NCBI GenBank assembly: GCA_009786175.1
Contig: WQTQ01000140.1
Span: forward strand, 1 to 10,222
Length of the DNA stretch: 10,222 nucleotides
Direction of reading: 5' to 3'
DNA from: Bacillota bacterium
GTDB lineage: Bacteria; Bacillota_A; Clostridia; Lachnospirales; WQUN01
The notes below the pieces were generated by a model, which was given only the letters and a program-made list of their open reading frames with translations, did not search any database and was not told the origin of the DNA. The translations under genes and the position numbers were made by a program. The first letter of the stretch is position 1. The number at the start of each line of letters is the position of its first letter. Of this stretch, positions 6,244 through 10,222 are shown piece by piece.

Positions 6244-7170
6244 TTATTGCCGCACATAATTTACAGCTTCTTGAAAATATTCCGGCCAGGCTGCGGTTAA
6301 AGCCATCTTTTCCCCCGTAACCGGGTGTGCAAACCCTATCTCCACCGCATGGAGTACCTGCCCCGCCTCTTTTAAGAAGGACGGCTGGCTGCGGTTACTG
6401 TAGGTTGTATCCCCCAGTACAGGGTGGCCCACATGAGCCAAATGAACACGGATTTGATGGGTGCGCCCGGTTTCCAGCCTTGCGGAAACAAGAGTGTACT
6501 TGCCCAATCGCTCCATTATTTCTACGTATGTTATAGCCTCACGGGTCCGCTTGCCCGCGTCGGTTATAATTGCCATTTTCTTGCGGTCTATAGGGTGACG
6601 GCCAATTGGCACGTCAATTTTTATTTTGTCATGCTGAATTGCGCCAAAGCACACCGCGTTATAAATACGTACCATAGAATTATCCGCAAGCTGCGCTGCC
6701 AAACCTTGATGAGCCGCATCATTTTTTGCGATAACCATTGCCCCGGATGTATCCTTGTCCAGCCTATGAACAATCCCCGGGCGCAATACGCCGCCAATGC
6801 CGGACAACTTGCCACAGCAATGGTGCATAAGCGCGTTTACCAGCGTTCCTTGCCAATTGCCTGCCGCAGGGTGTACAACCAGCCCCCGAGGCTTATTAAT
6901 AACAAGCAGGTACTCGTCCTCGAATAAAATGTCAAGAGGGATGTCTTCTGCCTGTGTTTCGCAAGGCTGGGGCTGGGGCAAAGCGCAAATAATTAAGTCA
7001 CCGGCGGCAACCCTGTAATTTTTTTGCAGGGGCTTACCGCTACAGGTTACATGGCCGTCTGTCAGTAATTTTTGGGCAATGCTTCGTGTAGGAATACCTT
7101 CTGCCCCGGTCAAAAAAACATCTACTCGCTCTCCGGCTTTTTCCGGCGGCACAAGAATTTTACTGTGCAT
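6244..7170 (-). CDS. rluD: 23S rRNA pseudouridine synthase, RluD family
   Basis: A 308-residue RluA/RluD-family enzyme, which isomerises specific uridines of large-subunit rRNA (or tRNA, in some family members) to pseudouridine in the cytoplasm. Residues ~13-60 are an S4-type RNA-binding domain (ERVDVFL...SIAQKLLTDGHVTCSG). Residues ~80-300 are the catalytic domain, with the family signature HRLDKDTSG at 135-143 (catalytic Asp138) and the LETGRTHQIRVHL motif near residue 230. ATG 7170 shares one base with the stop of the preceding isomerase gene (TAATG), so translation is coupled. Pairing of lspA with this type of gene is common in Firmicutes; here one gene separates them. RluD subfamily assignment is by similarity; an RluA/RluC-type target cannot be excluded. 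Confidence 0.92.
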   Translation of the reverse strand: MHSKILVPPEKAGERVDVFLTGAEGIPTRSIAQKLLTDGHVTCSGKPLQKNYRVAAGDLIICALPQPQPCETQAEDIPLDILFEDEYLLVINKPRGLVVHPAAGNWQGTLVNALMHHCCGKLSGIGGVLRPGIVHRLDKDTSGAMVIAKNDAAHQGLAAQLADNSMVRIYNAVCFGAIQHDKIKIDVPIGRHPIDRKKMAIITDAGKRTREAITYVEIMERLGKYTLVSARLETGRTHQIRVHLAHVGHPVLGDTTYSNRSQPSFLKEAGQVLHAVEIGFAHPVTGEKMALTAAWPEYFQEAVNYVRQ

Positions 7171-7928
7171 TACACATCAAATCCAATATTACGCAGCCAC
7201 TTTACAGACTCTTCCAAGTTGCATTCCAGCACAAACGGTACGTCTTCCCCTACGGTATAGAAAATTTTGTTTATCGCACCTGCCAGCGGAATTGCCCCTT
7301 GTCCCAGGGGTAAATGGTCATCATAATTCCCGCCGTTGTCATGAATGTGAACATGGCCGATATATTTGCCAAGTACGTCAATCCATCTGTTAAGGGAAAC
7401 AGAGCGGCTGCAATATGCATGCCCTATGTCAAGGCAGCAGCGGATTTTGGGGCTGTTAACCCCATGAAAAATTTGCACAAACACTTCCGGGTCTTCATCT
7501 TCCACGTTTTCAATAAAAGCTGTTATGCCATCCGGGATACAGCTTTCTATGCCTTTCCAAAAATCTACGGCACTGTTAATAAAGGCGTCTATGGCATCGG
7601 TAGAGAATCCATTCAAAAATTTCCTGTATGATGAATGAAACACTACACTTTTAATGCCGTGAAACGCCGCAATTTCCATAGATTGAATGAAACGCTTTTT
7701 AGCAACCTCACGGATAAGCGGGTCGATGGAAGTATAATAGGTGTCGTGATACGCGCCATGCATAGAGACCCCTGTAATTCCTTCGGTATATTGGGCAACC
7801 TTTTCACGGTTGACATTAAAATCATCAGCAAAAACAGGGTTGGCATATTTAGTAACCTCCAGCCCCAAACGGTTTTGCTTTGTAAAATCAACATCTTTTT
7901 CGGAAAAATCTGTACAGTAAATAATCAT
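7170..7928 (-). CDS. Sugar phosphate isomerase/epimerase-like TIM-barrel protein
   Basis: A 252-residue protein of the xylose isomerase-like/AP endonuclease family 2 TIM-barrel superfamily. Candidate metal and active-site residues sit at strand ends: His57 (SMHGAYHD), His98 (VVFHSSY), Glu140 (FIENVEDED), Asp167 and His170 (CLDIGHAY), His194/His196 (HVHIHDN), His205 (HLPLGQG) and Glu235 (VLECN). The pattern suits both sugar isomerases and endonuclease IV-like enzymes, but the protein is shorter than endonuclease IV (~280) and resembles the uncharacterised sugar-isomerase-like group. The ATG overlaps the lspA stop in ATGA (4-nt overlap), with GGAGG just upstream inside lspA. The substrate cannot be told from sequence. 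Its position inside the lspA-rluD pair is unusual. Confidence 0.85.
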   Translation of the reverse strand: MIIYCTDFSEKDVDFTKQNRLGLEVTKYANPVFADDFNVNREKVAQYTEGITGVSMHGAYHDTYYTSIDPLIREVAKKRFIQSMEIAAFHGIKSVVFHSSYRKFLNGFSTDAIDAFINSAVDFWKGIESCIPDGITAFIENVEDEDPEVFVQIFHGVNSPKIRCCLDIGHAYCSRSVSLNRWIDVLGKYIGHVHIHDNGGNYDDHLPLGQGAIPLAGAINKIFYTVGEDVPFVLECNLEESVKWLRNIGFDV

Positions 7929-8434
7929 TTTCTTGCCTCCAAATAAGAGGAATCCTTAATTACAAAAAGTATGATAAATGCGCCAAAAAAAACTCCTGAA
8001 ACTACATATACATCTGCAAGGTTGAATATTGGGAAGTTTACAAATAAAAACGCCAGCATGTCCCGTACATAGCCAAATACCAGCCTATCGTACAGGTTCC
8101 CTATACCGCCTGCAAATATTAGGATTACGGGGACGCGTATAAGCCAAAATAATCTTCCCAAAGGAAGACGGTTGTAAAACCACAAAAGCCCGCCCATTAA
8201 TATAATTTTTACAGCAGTAATAACCCAGCGGCCCCATTCAAAATTTGCAAGAAAGCCAAATGCCGCCCCTGTATTGCGGGTGTACGTAAGCCCTAAAAAA
8301 CCGGGTATCAAAATACGGCTTGGCATGCCTTGAAGGTTGGCGGCAGCCCAGCTTTTTAACCACAGGTCTAAAGCCAGTAATACTGCCGCCACCAACAAAA
8401 ATATCCCCCAGACAACAAGTCTGTTTTTATTCAT
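7925..8434 (-). CDS. lspA: Lipoprotein signal peptidase II
   Basis: A 169-residue inner-membrane aspartyl protease that removes the signal peptide from diacylglyceryl-modified prolipoproteins. Four hydrophobic segments are visible (about residues 6-24, 70-86, 98-112 and 142-160). The conserved motifs are TRNTGAAFG (52-60), GNLYDRL (112-118), YVRDML with Asp125, and FNLAD with Asp141; Asp125 and Asp141 match the catalytic dyad of the family. ATG 8434 is preferred over an in-frame TTG at 8440. It overlaps the pfkA stop by 8 nt (ATGAATAA) and has no clear ribosome site of its own, so it is probably translated by coupling to pfkA. Confidence 0.96.
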   Translation of the reverse strand: MNKNRLVVWGIFLLVAAVLLALDLWLKSWAAANLQGMPSRILIPGFLGLTYTRNTGAAFGFLANFEWGRWVITAVKIILMGGLLWFYNRLPLGRLFWLIRVPVILIFAGGIGNLYDRLVFGYVRDMLAFLFVNFPIFNLADVYVVSGVFFGAFIILFVIKDSSYLEARK

Positions 8435-9548
8435 CTGCAAAAGAAATGCCTATGGCTTTTGCAACTTTTACAAGTTCTCCGTTCGGGTCAACTACTTTCG
8501 CGCCGCCTTTACTGGTTTCACCCATTGCGCCGTTGCCCAAAACTACTTCAAGCGGTACGCCGGTCATTTCACCGTTTTGCAAAGCTACCATTTTGCCAAA
8601 ATTACCGTCACGCACAAGTTCTGCGGCTTTTACGCCGTATCTGGCAGAAAGAATCCTGTCTGCCGGTGAAGTGTCGCCGCCGCGCTGGATATGCCCAAGT
8701 ACACAATGGCGCACTTCGTTGGACACCATAGATTCCAGTCTGTTGGCAATATATGCCGCAACGCCGCCAAAGCGTATGGCGTCGGCACTGTCTGCGATAA
8801 CTTTGCCCACTATGGCTTCGCCGCCTTTCTCCATTGCCCCTTCGCACACAGCAATAATTGTAAACGGATCACCTGCGGCGTTTCGTTCGTTAATTTTTTT
8901 CGCAATGCTTTCCATAGTGTATGGAATTTCCGGGATCAATATAACATCCGCGCTGCCTGCAATACCCGAGTGCAGACAAATCCACCCCGCACTGCGGCCC
9001 ATAACTTCTACTACAAGTACCCTGTGATGACTTTCTGCTGTAGTGTGTAAGCGGCCTAAATTTTCCGTAACTATATTTACTGCCGTATCAAAACCATAAG
9101 TTGTTTCTGTGGAAGTAAGGTCGTTGTCAATTGTTTTTGGTACACCAACAACATTTACGCCTTTGCGCGCAAAATCCCGGGCACTTGTAAGTGTTCCGTC
9201 GCCGCCCAATACAATAAGTGCGTCCACACCTTCTTTTTTCATATTTTCTATTGCAATATCTGAAACATCTTTTTTAAGTTGCACGCCATTTTCTTCAATA
9301 GTGTAATCAAACAAATTGTCTTTGTTAGAATTATACAAAATTGACCCGCCCCTGTGCAAAATACCGGATGTTGTTTCATGGTCTAAGGGTACGAAATCGT
9401 TGTTATAAAGGCCCCTGTAGCCAAACCTGTATCCAATTAATTCGCAATCCATCATGCTGTGGCATGCACGAACCAATGTGTGGATTACTGCGTTTAGCCC
9501 CGGGGCATCTCCGCCGCCTGTCAGCACGGCAATTTTCTTTTTACTCAT
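8427..9548 (-). CDS. pfkA: 6-phosphofructokinase, mixed-substrate group III type
   Basis: A 373-residue glycolytic enzyme that phosphorylates fructose 6-phosphate to fructose 1,6-bisphosphate in the cytoplasm. It shows the phosphate-donor loop TGGGDAPGLN (10-19), GGDGT (115-119), the catalytic PKTIDND (137-143, catalytic Asp141), MGRSAGW (183-189) and the sugar-binding region PEIPY (206-210). At the two positions that separate ATP from pyrophosphate enzymes (Gly104 and Gly124 in E. coli) it has Gly118 and Lys138. The Gly/Lys combination belongs to the mixed group III; Gly at the first position usually goes with ATP use, so ATP is the more likely donor, but this is inference. The length (~50 residues more than E. 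coli PfkA) also fits that group. AAAGGA lies 11 nt before ATG 9548, a long spacing. It heads the operon with lspA, the isomerase-like gene and rluD. Confidence 0.95.
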   Translation of the reverse strand: MSKKKIAVLTGGGDAPGLNAVIHTLVRACHSMMDCELIGYRFGYRGLYNNDFVPLDHETTSGILHRGGSILYNSNKDNLFDYTIEENGVQLKKDVSDIAIENMKKEGVDALIVLGGDGTLTSARDFARKGVNVVGVPKTIDNDLTSTETTYGFDTAVNIVTENLGRLHTTAESHHRVLVVEVMGRSAGWICLHSGIAGSADVILIPEIPYTMESIAKKINERNAAGDPFTIIAVCEGAMEKGGEAIVGKVIADSADAIRFGGVAAYIANRLESMVSNEVRHCVLGHIQRGGDTSPADRILSARYGVKAAELVRDGNFGKMVALQNGEMTGVPLEVVLGNGAMGETSKGGAKVVDPNGELVKVAKAIGISFADE

Positions 9549-9591
9549 GTTCTAGTTGTTCCTTTCTTAAGTGAATATACTTGTTATACAT
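9541..9591 (-). CDS. Possible 16-residue leader ORF overlapping the pfkA start
   Basis: ATG at 9591-9589 follows GGGAG (9597-9601) by 5 nt and reads MYNKYIHLRKEQLEHE to TAA at 9543-9541. The stop overlaps the pfkA start by 8 nt (ATGAGTAA), the same arrangement as at the pfkA/lspA junction. If translated it could deliver ribosomes to pfkA, whose own Shine-Dalgarno is spaced rather far. Against it: the best promoter candidate for pfkA (9606-9634) would start transcription near 9599, cutting into this ribosome site. There is no homology evidence. Confidence 0.25.
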   Translation of the reverse strand: MYNKYIHLRKEQLEHE

Positions 9592-9605
9592 ATCAACTCC
9601 CACAT

Positions 9606-9634
9606 TGTATATCATTTTTGTGGTTTTGTCTTGA
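9606..9634 (-). promoter_or_regulatory. Candidate pfkA operon promoter (extended -10)
   Basis: Read on the minus strand, TGATATACA contains an extended -10 (TGn plus TATACA, 9606-9611). The -35 position 17 nt upstream (9629-9634) is TCAAGA, a poor match. Its -35 overlaps the -35 of the divergent rplM promoter (9631-9636), so the two polymerase sites would compete. This is the best candidate I see in the 189-nt divergent region for the pfkA side. Confidence 0.35.
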
Positions 9635-9659
9635 CTTTTTCTTAGAAATATTCTAAGAT
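9631..9659 (+). promoter_or_regulatory. rplM-rpsI promoter
   Basis: TTGACT (9631-9636), a 17-nt spacer and TAAGAT (9654-9659) form a strong sigma-A-type promoter, 5/6 and 4/6 of consensus. Transcription would start near 9666, giving a leader of about 70 nt before rplM. The leader contains AUCUC (9668-9672) able to pair with GAGAU (9683-9687) and a TGAGATCTCA palindrome (9682-9691); ribosomal protein operons often carry autoregulatory leaders, but I cannot match this one to a known class. Confidence 0.7.
9640..9658. repeat. 19-bp palindrome in rplM promoter spacer and -10
   Basis: TCTTAGAA, ATA, TTCTAAGA: perfect 8-bp inverted repeats around a 3-bp centre. It covers the last 14 nt of the spacer and five of six bases of the -10 box of the rplM promoter, the usual place for a repressor operator. 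Its core, TTAGAAATATTCTAA, partly resembles Fur/PerR-type 7-1-7 boxes (AT-rich, 15 bp), but the match is loose and chance cannot be excluded. Confidence 0.4.
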
Positions 9660-9737
9660 TGTGTGGAATCTCTACCCCGATTGAGATCTCAGCTGCACTA
9701 AAACACAAAATTGTATAATTTAGTTGGAGGTTCAACC

Positions 9738-10178
9738 ATGCGCACCACCCACATTACAAAGCCTGCGGATGTACAGCGTAAGTGGTTTGTTGTCGATGCA
9801 ACAGATCTTAACTTAGGCCGCTTGTCAACTGAAGTAGCGCGTATTTTACGGGGCAAGCATAAGCCAATTTTTAGCCCCAATGTCGATACAGGCGATTATG
9901 TTATTATCGTTAATGCAGACAAAATTAAAGTTACCGGTCGTAAATTAGACCAAAAAATATATGTGCGTCATTCCGGCCACATTGGTAAAAGAAAAGAAAT
10001 TAAAATGCGTGACATGCAAAACAAAAAACCCGAATTTATAGTCACCCACGCTGTAAAGGGTATGCTTCCCAAAAATAACTTGGGTCGTCAAATGTTTGCA
10101 AAACTGCATGTGTACGCGGGACCGGAACACAAACATCAAGCTCAACAACCGGAAGCACTTGTGCTTAATTTAGAATAG
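9738..10178 (+). CDS. rplM: 50S ribosomal protein L13
   Basis: A 146-residue protein of normal L13 length, an early-assembling large-subunit protein that binds 23S rRNA. Family hallmarks are [19 protein letters not shown] (25-43), [18 protein letters not shown] (about 55-72), the RHSGHIG stretch (usually RHSGYPGG), and [15 protein letters not shown] in the second half. ATG 9738 follows GGAGG (9726-9730) by 7 nt; an in-frame TTG at 9711 is upstream of that ribosome site and is not the start. It is first in an operon with rpsI and divergent from pfkA. Confidence 0.98.
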   Translation: MRTTHITKPADVQRKWFVVDATDLNLGRLSTEVARILRGKHKPIFSPNVDTGDYVIIVNADKIKVTGRKLDQKIYVRHSGHIGKRKEIKMRDMQNKKPEFIVTHAVKGMLPKNNLGRQMFAKLHVYAGPEHKHQAQQPEALVLNLE

Positions 10179-10191
10179 GAGGCGCCGGCAT

Positions 10192-10222
10192 ATGGCATCA
10201 GTTTCATATTACGGAACAGGCA
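10192..10222 (+). CDS. rpsI: 30S ribosomal protein S9, first 10 codons only
   Basis: ATG 10192 follows TAGGAGG (10176-10182), whose first bases are the rplM stop codon, with 9 nt spacing. The ten visible codons read MASVSYYGTG, matching the conserved S9 N-terminus (YYGTGRRK in most bacteria). The position directly behind rplM is the near-universal bacterial order. The rest lies beyond the window. Confidence 0.93.
   Translation, partial: MASVSYYGTG

Noticed and set aside
9714..9719. Perfect TATAAT (plus strand) just before rplM
   Set aside because: No -35 at 16-18 nt upstream, and it would start transcription at the rplM ribosome site; the 9631-9659 promoter is better.
9592..9735. Minus-strand 64-codon frame spanning the divergent promoter region
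   Set aside because: Its upper part covers the rplM promoter and leader; only the last 16 codons from ATG 9591 have a plausible ribosome site and are reported separately.

Overview
The window looks like chromosomal housekeeping DNA from a Firmicute, most likely a member of the Clostridia. The reasons are strong GGAGG-type ribosome binding sites, sigma-A-like promoter hexamers, densely overlapping genes on one strand, a clostridial-type rplM-rpsI pair, an lspA/rluD neighbourhood and an S4-type RluD pseudouridine synthase. Species cannot be named from the sequence alone. There is no rRNA, tRNA, CRISPR array, insertion sequence or prophage gene.

Layout. Everything from position 1 to 9548 is transcribed leftwards (minus strand). 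Read in that direction it runs as follows. A tightly overlapped four-gene operon comes first: pfkA (phosphofructokinase), lspA (signal peptidase II), a TIM-barrel sugar isomerase/epimerase-like gene, and an rluD-type 23S rRNA pseudouridine synthase. Junction overlaps are 8, 4 and 1 nt. After a 111-nt gap with nested inverted repeats comes a second cluster: a VOC/glyoxalase-fold gene and two adjacent MutS-like ATPase genes. After a 119-nt gap comes radA, followed by a large folded terminator-like element. Last is a zinc metallopeptidase-like gene that runs off the left edge. On the right, rplM and the first bases of rpsI are transcribed rightwards, divergently from pfkA, from a good promoter (TTGACT-17-TAAGAT).

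The most unusual content is the pair of MutS-family genes. The upstream one keeps a P-loop (GVNSGGKTT). The downstream one aligns with it through the ATPase region but has lost the Walker A lysine and glycines while keeping the Walker B glutamate region and the switch histidine. The pair looks like an asymmetric catalytic/pseudo-ATPase partnership, and neither protein has the mismatch-reading N-terminal domain or an Smr nuclease domain. Other points of interest are a cloverleaf-like ~90-nt palindromic element behind radA, a TPR-plus-HExxH protein at the left edge, a plus-strand promoter with a possible 43-residue ORF opposite the end of the degenerate MutS gene, a 19-bp palindrome inside the rplM promoter, and a possible 16-residue leader ORF overlapping the pfkA start.
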